From positions 1 through 64,000 of the forward strand of contig NZ_MCGV01000001.1 in NCBI RefSeq assembly GCF_001705235.1: 64,000 nucleotides of DNA, given 5' to 3'. Position numbers and translations under genes: made by a program. Below, one piece after another: positions 41,713 through 51,920 of this stretch (positions are counted from its first letter, which is position 1; every line of letters starts with the position of its first letter). The stretch comes from Clostridium pasteurianum (GTDB lineage: Bacteria; Bacillota; Clostridia; Clostridiales; Clostridiaceae). The notes under the pieces were generated by a model, which worked only from the letters and a program-made list of their open reading frames with translations, was not told where the DNA came from and made no database searches.

Positions 41713-44251
41713 TGACTTCACCCCTTCTTCTAGTTTTTCTTATGGCAAATTCTATAATTAATTTTTCCTTTGTATATTCATTTTCACCTTGCCTTGGTTC
41801 TACTAAAGTATCCAGCTGCTTTTTAACTTTGTTTTTAATTTCTCCTGTAAGATTTTTGTTTCCTTCAATTTCACTTTCTATTAGATAATGATAAATAGAT
41901 CTTGAACGCATTCTATCTATTTCATCCTCAGACGAACACATTTTAAGTATTTCATTTAATTTGTACAAAATTGCCCTAGTTATATATTCTTTTTCAACAT
42001 ATCCTTTTAAAATATCACTTACTTTTATTACTTCTTCCAGTTTCTCATATGTTAATAATTTTCCGTTCAAATTAACACAATTTTTACCATTATCTTTAGC
42101 TTCAGTGAGTTGTTTTTCAATATCGTAAGCAATTAAGTTAAATGGTCTTTTAGAATTATGAAATTTTATTGATGATGTAATAGTTACATTGTCGCTTCCA
42201 GTATTCTCAGCATTAGTATACTTTCTAAATTCTTTTTTTATGGCTTCAACTGCTTCCACAACACTTTCCCAGTTCCCTGTAAACATAATATCATCGCCAC
42301 CAGCATACAATATCATAACCTTATCCTTGAATTTTTCTTCAATAAGCTTTTTTAGCTGCATAGCAAAAAACAAATTAAATAGCATAGATGTATTTGCAAG
42401 TCTCGAAATTGAAAAATTATATATCTCGTTGAAAATCTGTCTTGGGTATACAAAATAAAGTAAAAATTCAAAATCATCCACATCAATTTTCGCTGTAGCA
42501 ACTATTTTATCATTTTCACTTTTGTTAGCAAAACAATCCAAACTGTAAAATTCATTTGAAATCTTATCTTCAGTAATAGGCCCATCACATATATCTTTTC
42601 CTAAACAGTTTTTGCATTTTTCATAACTTTTTTTCACATATGTTTTACCTATATCATATACATCAACTATAGGATATTTAGTTTTTAATTTTTCAGCCTC
42701 CTGTTGACTAAAACATATTATAGGCGTTTCATCTTCAATATTTCCAATCATAAATTTATCTGGATCAGCTATATCCTCTATAGAAACCTTGTTATAATCT
42801 ATACATAATTTTTCTATATTAAATCCATCTTTTATCCACTTATCTTCAATACTGCAAATCCCACATTCTTTACTGTTCTCTTCATTTAATTTATAATTTA
42901 TATTGCAATTTTTACATTTTTCATATTGTTTAGAGTCATCATATACTAAATTTTTAATATTTCTGTTATACTTTTTCTCATACAGTCTAGTACTTATTGG
43001 TTTGAAGCATTTTTCATAGTACATTCTATCGCTTTTTAACTTAACTTTAATTTCTCCTATTTCATATTCTATAAAGATTTTATTTTCAAATATATCTTCT
43101 ATTTTTTTTGTAAGCTTGTTCATTAAACCTCTTGCCATATCTATATGTTCTTCATCATTAGGCATAATAATTGTAAAAGTACCACCGCCGCAAAACAATA
43201 TATTAAATGTATATAGACCAAGTTCTCTAACAAGTATATTGGGAATTAATATATTTATTAAAGAAATTAAAAATGATCTTACATATATTCTTTTCATAGG
43301 CTTTTCTATATTGGAATTTATCCCATTATATATGTACTTTTGAATATCATAAATTTTTCCGTGGACAGCATAGAACTCTTCGTCCTTCTTTAGTGGTGTT
43401 GATACTGCTATAGCCGCAGTTGTTTGAGAATGATTGTACAGTGATATATCCTTAATTGTTTCCCACTTACTTGAACATATAAAAGATGTATATTTTTTTA
43501 ATAGAAAATTCCATGAATTTATGCAATCTTCAATTTTAAGCTTTTTAAACCCCTTAATAATTTCTAAATCACTTTTAAATCCATCTAAATCTTCTTTGAT
43601 TTTAGGAATAATAGTTTCCTTTTTATCTCTTAAATAAATTTCTCTATATCCCATTTCAAGAAGAGAATTAGGTTCAAAGTACATATATTTATTATATTTT
43701 TTTTGGTTTTCATTATCATTCAAGATATTATTTAAAGTTGTAAATATATTTTTAATCGGACTTTCTTCTGTTCCATTATATGCAATATTATTTTTTGATT
43801 TATAATTACCTTTATACTTACAATCAGAATTCCACTCTCTCATTTCACTATATTTATATTTATGTATTTTTCTTTCACAGCTTGATTGTATGTCGCCTAT
43901 TATCACCTTATTAAGTATGCATTTATAATTTTTATCTTTCTTTACTGTATCTTCATAAAAATCTTCAATCTCTATTAATTCATCTTTTCTTTTTTCATCC
44001 TTGTATCCCTTTATTTTCTTATACTGCTTAGAATCATAATGATGTAATGCTGCTATACTTGCTATTGCATCTAACATTTCATCATCTATACAGCTAAAAC
44101 CTTTAAAATATTTATTTATATATTTGTAGGAAAATTCCCAATGAGTCCAACTTTTTCTGTCCTCTTTGGCTCTCCTTATAAATTTACCTAAATCATGAAG
44201 AAGAGCTGCTGCCGCTGTTATATTTCTATAATAGGTTTCATCTTTATCCAA
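41696..44251 (-). CDS. csm1: Cas10/Csm1, type III signature protein with HD and GGDD motifs
   Basis: This 851-residue protein begins at TTG (AGGTGG 9 nt upstream). The HD domain has LLHDLGKF (His19, Asp20), expected to cut single-stranded DNA. A zinc site (CKNCNINYKLN...CGIC) lies midway. The palm domain has YAGGDDIMF with Gly651-Gly652-Asp653-Asp654, so cyclic oligoadenylate synthesis should be intact. Adjacent subunits csm2-csm5 and cas6 complete a type III-A module. No Csm6 or other CARF protein is in the window, so the receptor for the cyclic nucleotide must lie elsewhere or be unrecognised. Confidence 0.93.
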   Translation of the reverse strand: MDKDETYYRNITAAAALLHDLGKFIRRAKEDRKSWTHWEFSYKYINKYFKGFSCIDDEMLDAIASIAALHHYDSKQYKKIKGYKDEKRKDELIEIEDFYEDTVKKDKNYKCILNKVIIGDIQSSCERKIHKYKYSEMREWNSDCKYKGNYKSKNNIAYNGTEESPIKNIFTTLNNILNDNENQKKYNKYMYFEPNSLLEMGYREIYLRDKKETIIPKIKEDLDGFKSDLEIIKGFKKLKIEDCINSWNFLLKKYTSFICSSKWETIKDISLYNHSQTTAAIAVSTPLKKDEEFYAVHGKIYDIQKYIYNGINSNIEKPMKRIYVRSFLISLINILIPNILVRELGLYTFNILFCGGGTFTIIMPNDEEHIDMARGLMNKLTKKIEDIFENKIFIEYEIGEIKVKLKSDRMYYEKCFKPISTRLYEKKYNRNIKNLVYDDSKQYEKCKNCNINYKLNEENSKECGICSIEDKWIKDGFNIEKLCIDYNKVSIEDIADPDKFMIGNIEDETPIICFSQQEAEKLKTKYPIVDVYDIGKTYVKKSYEKCKNCLGKDICDGPITEDKISNEFYSLDCFANKSENDKIVATAKIDVDDFEFLLYFVYPRQIFNEIYNFSISRLANTSMLFNLFFAMQLKKLIEEKFKDKVMILYAGGDDIMFTGNWESVVEAVEAIKKEFRKYTNAENTGSDNVTITSSIKFHNSKRPFNLIAYDIEKQLTEAKDNGKNCVNLNGKLLTYEKLEEVIKVSDILKGYVEKEYITRAILYKLNEILKMCSSEDEIDRMRSRSIYHYLIESEIEGNKNLTGEIKNKVKKQLDTLVEPRQGENEYTKEKLIIEFAIRKTRRRGEVNDKRI

Positions 44252-44392
44252 AATTAATCACCACCTAATATATTTATATTAATATAATAAAATCTAATTA
44301 TTATACTTAATTACTTCATATCCAATTATACCATTATTATTTAAATTATTGCTGATAGTGGCAAAAAATTCTGATTATTTCACACAAAAAAA

Positions 44393-44422
44393 GTGCTGGG
44401 CAATATTAATATTACCCAGCAC
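44393..44422 (-). terminator. Intrinsic terminator (minus strand), perhaps of the ABC-3C operon
   Basis: Almost perfect dyad GTGCTGGG...CCCAGCAC with one central mismatch. On the minus strand it is followed by a run of T. It lies ~750 bp beyond the end of the ABC-3C ATPase gene and ~140 bp before cas10, so it insulates the two defence operons. Confidence 0.7.
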
Positions 44423-44824
44423 TCTTCATCCTACTTTATTTTCTTCTTTTAAGAGTAACTTTTTTTAATTTAATTTCTAAATTTTTTTAATATTTATGCT
44501 TCCTTCTATCCTTTTGTAAGCCGTATGTAATTTACTAATAAGGATTGGATAGAAAATTTGAATTTTTTAATGAATACTCAAAAGCAAATAATTTCTTTAT
44601 AACTGTCTAAATTAGTAATTTTCAATGCTACAGATGCAAAATGTTCAAATTGTTAACATACCTATTATAATTAAATCTATAAGCTGAATTCTGTATTAAA
44701 AATCAATCATAAAAATAAATGGTTTTCAATTAAAATAAAGGTCTTGTAAGCATTGGTATTACTTGACTTACAGGTTTATTATAAAAATACAATTAAACTA
44801 TGTAAAAATGGGGTTTTCATTTTT

Positions 44825-44852
44825 AGTATGGCAAATCTTTTTTTGCCATACT
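44825..44852. repeat. 28-bp inverted repeat hairpin in a gene-free gap
   Basis: Stem AGTATGGCAAA / TTTGCCATACT with a short T-rich loop and a T-rich tail on the plus side. The gap 44252-45172 holds no convincing ORF. The hairpin may be a relic terminator. Confidence 0.4.
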
Positions 44853-45172
44853 CTTGTTTTTCTAATTTGAATAACTTGTATTTATGCTACAACTCCCACT
44901 CAATCTATATATTTTAATACGATGTGTCACCCGTTAATACCCCGTGCTTTTATTATACATAAACTATTAAAAATATTAGATTTTAAATAGTTTATAAAAA
45001 TATAAGTACGTTTTTTAAGAATAGATATATTATCTATAAAATATCACGTTTTCAAAATCAGAACAAATTAATAACAGAAAAAAATCACCTAAAAAGCAAG
45101 TACTTTTTTAAGTTATACTTTTTTGTCAATACAAGGCATACTTAACTTTAATATTTTTTATTAATAATTTAT

Positions 45173-47893
45173 TTATTGGATTCTTATTTCAGGTCCCTCA
45201 TCTCCATAACCAATAAATTCAAAAGTTTTAATTTTTCTTCCTCTCATTTTAATAGCCAATAATTGAGCAAAATTACTATCATGAGTAGATAAGACAATAT
45301 TCGAATCGATTTTTTTAGAATCTAATATAGCTCTCAATAAATCTATAAATGACAAAATATTTATATCGTCCATACTTTGTATTGGATCATCCAAAAAAAA
45401 CTGATTTAATTTACTAATCCTTTGATTAAGGGAAAGTCCCAAAAATATGCTTAATGATAAGGTATTAAGTTGTGCTAAACTAAAAATATGATCTAAGAAT
45501 ATGTTTTCACCATCTTTGTCCATTATATTTATCCATTTGCCTCCACCCTTTGCATCCCTATAATCAATTCCTATTCTTCTAAAAAAGGGATGAGGGTTAA
45601 TCTTTTCATATATAAATTGAATTAATTGATTACTATTTAATCTTTTTTCTATCATTGTTCTTTGATATTCAATTGCATTAGTACTAATTATTTCAATATC
45701 TTTTTTACATTGATCAAATTTATTAAAGTCCTCTTTTAAGATATTTTCTTTTTTAGAGTATTTTATATATCCATCAAGCAATTCTCTATTTTCTTTCTTA
45801 AATTTATATGGTACTATTTTATTCAATATATTTATAATTCCATCTAATTCATTAATCTTTTTCTTTAAAATAGACATATTATTTTCCTCATCAGATTGCT
45901 CTAATGATTTTTTTATACTATTTAACTTTTCTATTAGCGCATCAATTGTAATGTCATATATCTTATATTTTTCGCCATAATTTTTTTTCATCCTCCCAAG
46001 TATAATTTTACTTTTTGCAATATCTATTTTTTTTATCTCCTGTTCATTAAAATCACTAAATTCTTTATTAAACACTTTCTTATAAATTCTTTTGTAATTA
46101 TCTATTGATTCACTTATTTTACTATTACGATTATTAAGTACCTTAACATGTTTATCATTACACTCTATAATTTTTTGCAAATTTGATGTTACCTGATCAA
46201 ATAGTACATTATACAAATCATTTATTACTTTATATTTATTTATCACTTTTTCAACTATTGCTTTACTATATTTTCCTTTTAAATATTTTAATATATTTTT
46301 CTTCTTATCTAAGTTATTCTGCAATGTTTTAATTTCCTTATTTGAACCAATTATTGTATCATCTATTATACATACTAATTTTTCTTTATTACTTAATTTA
46401 TTATAATTCATACTATCATTTTTTTTATTAAATTTTGAAAAATCATTATTAAAGCATACAGGACAGTATTCTAAATTCTCATCCAATACATATTGTCTAA
46501 CATTAGATAGTATACTTTCATACCTTTTACTTATTTCTGAACTTTCTTTTATTTTCTCTTCTTCAGCTTTAATAATATTACTTAAATTCTTAATATTACA
46601 TACATATTTTCTGTTTCTTTTTAAAATTTTATGCCACTTGCCTAACTTTATCAATTCAAATAATTTTTCTAAATCATTACAGCTATTTGAATATTTTTTA
46701 AACAATGCTATAAATTTATAAGTAGTTTTACACTTATTTATAATTTCATCTAATGTTTTATCAGATATTTTATTATTTTTCATTGTTTTTTTAACATTTT
46801 CCCATTCAATGCTACATACTGTAACTTTCTCAAGATCTTCTCTTAATTTTTTTAGATTACTGTTATAATAATTAATTCTATTGTTATAACTAGATTTCAT
46901 TAAGTCATTAATATTATTTTCTTGTAGAAACATAACATTTTTAATATATAAATTTAAATTCAATATTTTTTCTATTAAAAACTTATTAATTAGTAGTTCT
47001 AACCTTTTATCACATTTAATATTTTCACCTTTAAATTTATCTAATTTTACAGTACAATTGTTTACTTCATCTATAAAGTCACCTATATCATACGACTCAA
47101 ATTTGTCTTCTTGTACTATTTGTTTGTCTATATACACATGATTTTTTTGAACATTGCTAATCTCAATAATAACTTTCTTAACTTTTATTTTATATTGTTC
47201 AAAGTTTCCCCATCCATTAGAACTAAATATATCATCTAGCTTCTTTTTCTTTGTATCTATATTTTCTAATTCTTTGCTCATTTTATTTACAACAATGGAC
47301 AAATTTTTTATTTGAGACTTATCTACAATATTTTTAATGGTTTTTAGACCTAAAAGTTTTAAAAATTCTTCTGTTCTTTGTAATGGATCTTTAGCTCTTA
47401 ATATTGCATTTATATTCTCTTGGCTTAAAAAATTAATATCAAATATATCTGACAAATTATTATCATTATAATTAAGTAAAATTTTTTTCAATTCCTTCGT
47501 ATTTACACTATCTTCTGTCAAATTAGATTTGTATCCACTTTTATCAATTGAATCATACTTTGAACTCCTTCTTATCATACTTCCATCTTCAAAATAAATA
47601 GCAACTTCAACTATACGATTATTATCCTTTGGTGTTTTATTATGAAATTTCAAATAATTACTTTTCTTTAAATTTGTTGTCTTAACAATATCTTTTAAAT
47701 CTTGTATTCTACTTAACCTATCAGTCATCCCCCACTCAATAGCATCAAAAAAACTAGTTTTGCCAAATCCATTATAACCACTTAATAGTATCAACTTATT
47801 ATTCAAATCTTTGAATTTATAAAAACCTTCTAAATCATTTGGATTTTCACCATATCCTCTGAAATTTTTAATCCATACCTCCTTAATTCTCAA
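45173..47893 (-). CDS. Rad50/SMC-like ABC ATPase of an ABC-three-component system
   Basis: This ~906-residue protein has an N-terminal Walker A in LSGYNGFGKTSFFDAIEWG. Long charged coiled-coil segments are interrupted by a zinc-hook-like LEYCPVCFNND. A C-terminal Walker B FFLDDPIQSMDD and the STHDSNF switch complete the ATPase head. The likely start is TTG at 47893 (GGAGG 7 nt upstream); a longer ORF reaches 47908. ABC-3C systems combine such an ATPase with a middle component and an effector-CTD protein and are predicted defence systems. The gene overlaps its upstream neighbour. Confidence 0.88.
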   Translation of the reverse strand: MRIKEVWIKNFRGYGENPNDLEGFYKFKDLNNKLILLSGYNGFGKTSFFDAIEWGMTDRLSRIQDLKDIVKTTNLKKSNYLKFHNKTPKDNNRIVEVAIYFEDGSMIRRSSKYDSIDKSGYKSNLTEDSVNTKELKKILLNYNDNNLSDIFDINFLSQENINAILRAKDPLQRTEEFLKLLGLKTIKNIVDKSQIKNLSIVVNKMSKELENIDTKKKKLDDIFSSNGWGNFEQYKIKVKKVIIEISNVQKNHVYIDKQIVQEDKFESYDIGDFIDEVNNCTVKLDKFKGENIKCDKRLELLINKFLIEKILNLNLYIKNVMFLQENNINDLMKSSYNNRINYYNSNLKKLREDLEKVTVCSIEWENVKKTMKNNKISDKTLDEIINKCKTTYKFIALFKKYSNSCNDLEKLFELIKLGKWHKILKRNRKYVCNIKNLSNIIKAEEEKIKESSEISKRYESILSNVRQYVLDENLEYCPVCFNNDFSKFNKKNDSMNYNKLSNKEKLVCIIDDTIIGSNKEIKTLQNNLDKKKNILKYLKGKYSKAIVEKVINKYKVINDLYNVLFDQVTSNLQKIIECNDKHVKVLNNRNSKISESIDNYKRIYKKVFNKEFSDFNEQEIKKIDIAKSKIILGRMKKNYGEKYKIYDITIDALIEKLNSIKKSLEQSDEENNMSILKKKINELDGIINILNKIVPYKFKKENRELLDGYIKYSKKENILKEDFNKFDQCKKDIEIISTNAIEYQRTMIEKRLNSNQLIQFIYEKINPHPFFRRIGIDYRDAKGGGKWINIMDKDGENIFLDHIFSLAQLNTLSLSIFLGLSLNQRISKLNQFFLDDPIQSMDDINILSFIDLLRAILDSKKIDSNIVLSTHDSNFAQLLAIKMRGRKIKTFEFIGYGDEGPEIRIQ

Positions 47894-48521
47894 AATACTC
47901 ACCTCCATCTAGCTTCTTATTTAATTCATCTACATTTGTTTTTACCTTGTCCAAGTATTTCTCTAAACTATTTAAATCATTTACATTTTTAATTTTTATA
48001 GAGTTTATATCATCTATTTTGGATATATTATTCCAAATGCCCTGTGGCGATAATTCTTCATTAACTGTGATAATTTCTTCTAATTTTTTAGATGGTTCAA
48101 GAATATCTATTAACTCTTGTATAATTTTAGTCTTATCCGAATTCTCTATTATTATTTTTCTAGCTATAAATTTATCCTTTTCTACTTTACTTATTTCTTC
48201 CTGCCTATACTTAGTATTTTTATCATCTAACAAATGAATTCCAACTATATACAACTCCCATAATATAGCCATCAAATTTATGTCACTAAAAATATTTTTT
48301 TTATCTTTGTCATTCAATTGTTTTTCAATTTTTTCAGAAGAAACATAATCCGATATAAAAATGCTATCATCTAATAAAGAATCTGGATACAATCCATTCA
48401 AGTTTTTAATAAAAAATATTCTTCCATTATAGTATATAACAATATATAATAATTCGTCCCCTATCTCAACTTCTTTAAATTTTATCCCTTTTTTATTTAA
48501 CTCATTCTTTATATACTCCAT
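47883..48521 (-). CDS. ABC-3C middle component
   Basis: A 212-residue soluble, helix-rich protein with no enzymatic motif. It is nested between the nuclease-like gene (20-bp overlap) and the Rad50-like ATPase gene (overlap), exactly where ABC-3C systems place their small middle component. The function, inferred from position, is coupling the ATPase to the effector. Family identity was not tested by search. Confidence 0.65.
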   Translation of the reverse strand: MEYIKNELNKKGIKFKEVEIGDELLYIVIYYNGRIFFIKNLNGLYPDSLLDDSIFISDYVSSEKIEKQLNDKDKKNIFSDINLMAILWELYIVGIHLLDDKNTKYRQEEISKVEKDKFIARKIIIENSDKTKIIQELIDILEPSKKLEEIITVNEELSPQGIWNNISKIDDINSIKIKNVNDLNSLEKYLDKVKTNVDELNKKLDGGEYFEN

Positions 48522-50103
48522 TTTTATTTTTTTCCTCCTTACAATTAAAAAACATATTCAAGTTATCCTTTATTATATCCTCATCATCATCCACAACGAC
48601 ACAATTGTCGCATCTATAATCAATGTTTCTATATATGGTTTGCGTTTTATAAATCATGTCTTTATCAGCTCCAGCTATATTGTCTAAAAATTTAAAAGAA
48701 TCCTTTGCCTTTTTTTCACATGGTTTACCTTTACGACTAAACTCGCCATTAAATACGACTATTGAATTCCTACTCAATTTATTTATATACGAGTTTCCGT
48801 ACTCTTCCTTAAGATCATGCATTAACTTTTCCAAATCAGTTGAAATATTTCTATATTGACATGGGCACACCTTATACATATATTTTATAGTTCCTTTAAT
48901 ATCTATATTTTCAATTGTTTTATTACATTGTAAAAAATTTATATCTTCTACTTTTTTATTTTCATAAACAGATATAACTGTCAAGTGAAACATTAATTTA
49001 TTAATAATATCGTTTGAAAATTTTTTATATGATAGTGCATACATTTTCGTAAAATTTTCACAAAAGTTTTTATCAGTAATTTTTCTTAAAAATTCTTGTT
49101 TTATCAAATTATGATTTTGAATTAATTCTTCTTTTTTACTTAGATTAGGATTTTCATTAATCAATTCATTAAATATTATTTCATCTTCATTAATTTGATC
49201 TATTATATTTTTTATCTTATTATTATTAAGCCATTGGAGTTGTTCTTCTTTATATGTATTAATGCATTCAATTAATTTATCAGTGGAAAATTTTTTCATA
49301 TTTTCAAACTTTGGATTTTCCTCCAAAGCAGAATTTTCAACAATAATTCCTAAAAATTTATCTATCATTAGATTAACTATTTTTATATAATCATTTTCTT
49401 CTACATTTTTTCCAATTTTAGTACATATGTTTTGTAAATTTAATGTAATTTCTTTTTTTAATTTTAATATTGAATCCGGTTTGCTATAATCATTTCTAAA
49501 TTCAAAATTTAATTTTGTTGCAAATTCATTGTAATCAACATTTTCATCTACATATGCATATTTTTTGTATAATTTCATATCAAAATTATCTTTAAATATA
49601 GCTTCTTCTAACTTGTTTATATAATATGGTTCCTTGCCATTTTTTATATTGTACTTATCATTAATACTCTTTTTATACTTTTCATAATAACTACTAAATG
49701 AATTAACATTTGATTTACAGTGTCTTAAAATACATTTTTTTATATAAATTATTTTCTGCTTTTCATCTAATCCGCCATTTATCCATTTTCTAAAAAAATC
49801 CCTATCTTTTTTAGTAGATGTTACATTTGTAGATAAAGTTAACTTACTATCATCTGATGAATATCTATAAAAATTGTAAATCGTTTTGATAATATCTTTA
49901 TTATACATACCAATATTTAACTTATGGAATTTGGCTTCAATTGACTGTTTTTCATTTTTGTATTTGATTACTCTTACATCCGCACCAGTTTCAATACCTA
50001 TTTCCTTTATTTCATCTATATTAGATGTCAACTCTTTACATGCTAATAAGATTTGGTAATAATAGCCTGCTATAGAACCACTAACATCAGTTGATTTACA
50101 CAT
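48502..50103 (-). CDS. ABC-3C effector-CTD protein with Cap4-like nuclease N-terminus
   Basis: A 533-residue protein. The first ~70 residues read SGSIAGYYYQILLACKEL, then IGIETGADVRV and SIEAKF. Asp42 with Glu56-Ala-Lys58 fits a PD-(D/E)xK core as in the DUF4297/Cap4 dsDNA nuclease domain. The long C-terminal region carries cysteines (CPCQYR, YRCDNCVV), as expected for an ABC-3C C-terminal domain. It starts the operon with GAGGTG before the ATG. The predicted role is cutting invader DNA when triggered by the ATPase. Confidence 0.72.
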   Translation of the reverse strand: MCKSTDVSGSIAGYYYQILLACKELTSNIDEIKEIGIETGADVRVIKYKNEKQSIEAKFHKLNIGMYNKDIIKTIYNFYRYSSDDSKLTLSTNVTSTKKDRDFFRKWINGGLDEKQKIIYIKKCILRHCKSNVNSFSSYYEKYKKSINDKYNIKNGKEPYYINKLEEAIFKDNFDMKLYKKYAYVDENVDYNEFATKLNFEFRNDYSKPDSILKLKKEITLNLQNICTKIGKNVEENDYIKIVNLMIDKFLGIIVENSALEENPKFENMKKFSTDKLIECINTYKEEQLQWLNNNKIKNIIDQINEDEIIFNELINENPNLSKKEELIQNHNLIKQEFLRKITDKNFCENFTKMYALSYKKFSNDIINKLMFHLTVISVYENKKVEDINFLQCNKTIENIDIKGTIKYMYKVCPCQYRNISTDLEKLMHDLKEEYGNSYINKLSRNSIVVFNGEFSRKGKPCEKKAKDSFKFLDNIAGADKDMIYKTQTIYRNIDYRCDNCVVVDDDEDIIKDNLNMFFNCKEEKNKNGVYKE

Positions 50104-50529
50104 TTAGCATTCACCTCTTTATACAATTAAATATATTAGCTGTAAAATTTTACACCATAAAACAATATATTCAACATATAATTATAATATCCTCCTAATA
50201 AAGACGAATTAATACTTATTTTACTTGTATTATATTTCAAATATTACTTGTTTTAATATAAAATAAGTTTCTATTATCCTTCAACAACTACTAATATAGA
50301 TATCACAATTTGATTTATAATCAATTCCTTCATTTCCCAGCCATCCCAAAATTTCATTTTAAATAAAATAGTCATATTTCCTCTTGTAATCCCAACATCT
50401 TTCATCTTATAATTTGTTCCACGTAGTAGCTGCTACATTTGTAAGCTGATTTTTGTAACATTATTACTGAATCAATAGATCCATTACTTTCTATATTAAA
50501 TGTGATTTTTCAATATTTACATAAAATTG
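50104..50529. other. Gene-poor stretch with a decayed reading frame
   Basis: No intact gene is visible. On the minus strand around 50280-50410 a ~40-codon open segment reads KDVGITRGNMTIL, then KFWDGWEMKELI, without a start or a recognised family. It looks like a gene remnant. Confidence 0.25.
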
Positions 50530-50558
50530 TTAACATATTAACCAATTAGTGGTATGAT
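50530..50558 (+). promoter_or_regulatory. Sigma-A-type promoter of the RRNPP regulator
   Basis: -35 TTAACA (50530-50535) and -10 TATGAT (50553-50558), exactly 17 bp apart, about 40 bp upstream of the regulator's start codon. Confidence 0.65.
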
Positions 50559-50598
50559 GTAAGTAATAAAAATTACTTATAGGTGGGGAGTTTTAAGT

Positions 50599-51915
50599 AT
50601 GGGAAGTTATGAGATACTGTCTATTGGTACAAAACTTAAAAACTTAAGAGAAAAATATAATGTAAATCAGGAAGACATATCAGGTAAAGAAATAACTAGA
50701 AATCTTATAAGTCAAATAGAACATGATAAAGCAAATTTGACTAAAAATGCTGCTGAAATTATATTAAAAAACTTAAAGATAATTTGTGATAAAAGACATA
50801 TTTCTGTTGATGAAGATATAGAATACTTAATGGAAGATGAAAAATCTCAGGCTAATAAAATACTTGATAAATACATAAAAGAACTTAAGGATTTAAGCAT
50901 ATATAAAGATAATGCATTTGACAATAAGTTATCCGAAGTAGAAAGTTTTTTGATAAATTGGGATATTAAAGATAAAAAAATTTCTATCTTTGAATTGGCA
51001 GGCGATTATTATTGTGCTATAAACAACCTTGAAAAAAGTTTATTATACTATGAAAAAGCTAGAACTTTAATTGATATAAATAACTATACTGATAATTTTG
51101 TATCAATTTTAAGAAAATTATCAATGATATACTTTTATATGGATAAGTATGAAGATAATATAAAATGTTGTAATTTTGCAATAAAAAATTTTAAAAATAT
51201 GAGTAAAGATTATTATTGCATATTTATTTACAACAGTGCTCTTTGCTATATCAAGTTAAAAAATTACTCTATAGCACTTAAAAGATTTATTAAAATTGAA
51301 AATATAGTAAAAGAAATAAATATTGAAAAATACTACTCCGTACTAAATCAAGAAGCTTGTTGCTTTGGAGAAATGCATGAATATGAAAAAAGTTTAGAAC
51401 TAAACAATTATATACTTGCAAATATAAATAAAACTAATTATCAAAGTTATCTAGTAGCATTAATTAACTTAACATATAATTACATAGATATTAATAACAA
51501 CATAGAAGCAAAAAAAGTTTTAAATACTATAGATGAAACCATAAACAACTTAACTCATGATAGTAAATATTTACCTGATACATACTTTGAAATAGGAAAA
51601 ATATATAAACGATTAAATGAAACAGAAAAAGCTGAAAATTTTTATTGTACAGCCTTAACCTATGCCAAAAAACTTAACCGTAATTCTCTAGTAAAAGATA
51701 TACTATTAAATCTAATGGATACATGCAAGTTTTCAAAAGATAATAGAAAAGTTATAACCATAAAAAATGAATTTTTTATACTTTCAGGAAAAATAGGGAA
51801 AGTAATTGAACCTCTTGAAGATAAGTTAATAGAATTTTATTTAGATACAGAAGATATACAATCGCTCAAAGAACTATATGCTTTTAAAAAAAGACTTTCA
51901 TTAAAAAGGATGTGA
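50599..51915 (+). CDS. RRNPP-type peptide-sensing transcription regulator (HTH + TPR)
   Basis: A 438-residue protein. Residues ~6-65 form an XRE-type HTH (LRE-YNVNQEDIS...LISQIEHDKANL). The rest is tetratricopeptide-like helices (DYYCAINNLEKSLLYYEKA, YEKSLELNNYIL, YFEIGKIYKRLNETEKAENFY). This is the PlcR/NprR/QsrA architecture, whose regulators bind imported short peptides. GGTGGGG precedes the ATG, and a well-formed promoter lies upstream. Only 5 bp after its stop begins a 40-codon gene for the probable pheromone precursor. Close clostridial analogues are the Qsr/Qss systems of solventogenic species. Confidence 0.9.
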   Translation: MGSYEILSIGTKLKNLREKYNVNQEDISGKEITRNLISQIEHDKANLTKNAAEIILKNLKIICDKRHISVDEDIEYLMEDEKSQANKILDKYIKELKDLSIYKDNAFDNKLSEVESFLINWDIKDKKISIFELAGDYYCAINNLEKSLLYYEKARTLIDINNYTDNFVSILRKLSMIYFYMDKYEDNIKCCNFAIKNFKNMSKDYYCIFIYNSALCYIKLKNYSIALKRFIKIENIVKEINIEKYYSVLNQEACCFGEMHEYEKSLELNNYILANINKTNYQSYLVALINLTYNYIDINNNIEAKKVLNTIDETINNLTHDSKYLPDTYFEIGKIYKRLNETEKAENFYCTALTYAKKLNRNSLVKDILLNLMDTCKFSKDNRKVITIKNEFFILSGKIGKVIEPLEDKLIEFYLDTEDIQSLKELYAFKKRLSLKRM

Positions 51916-51920
51916 TAACT

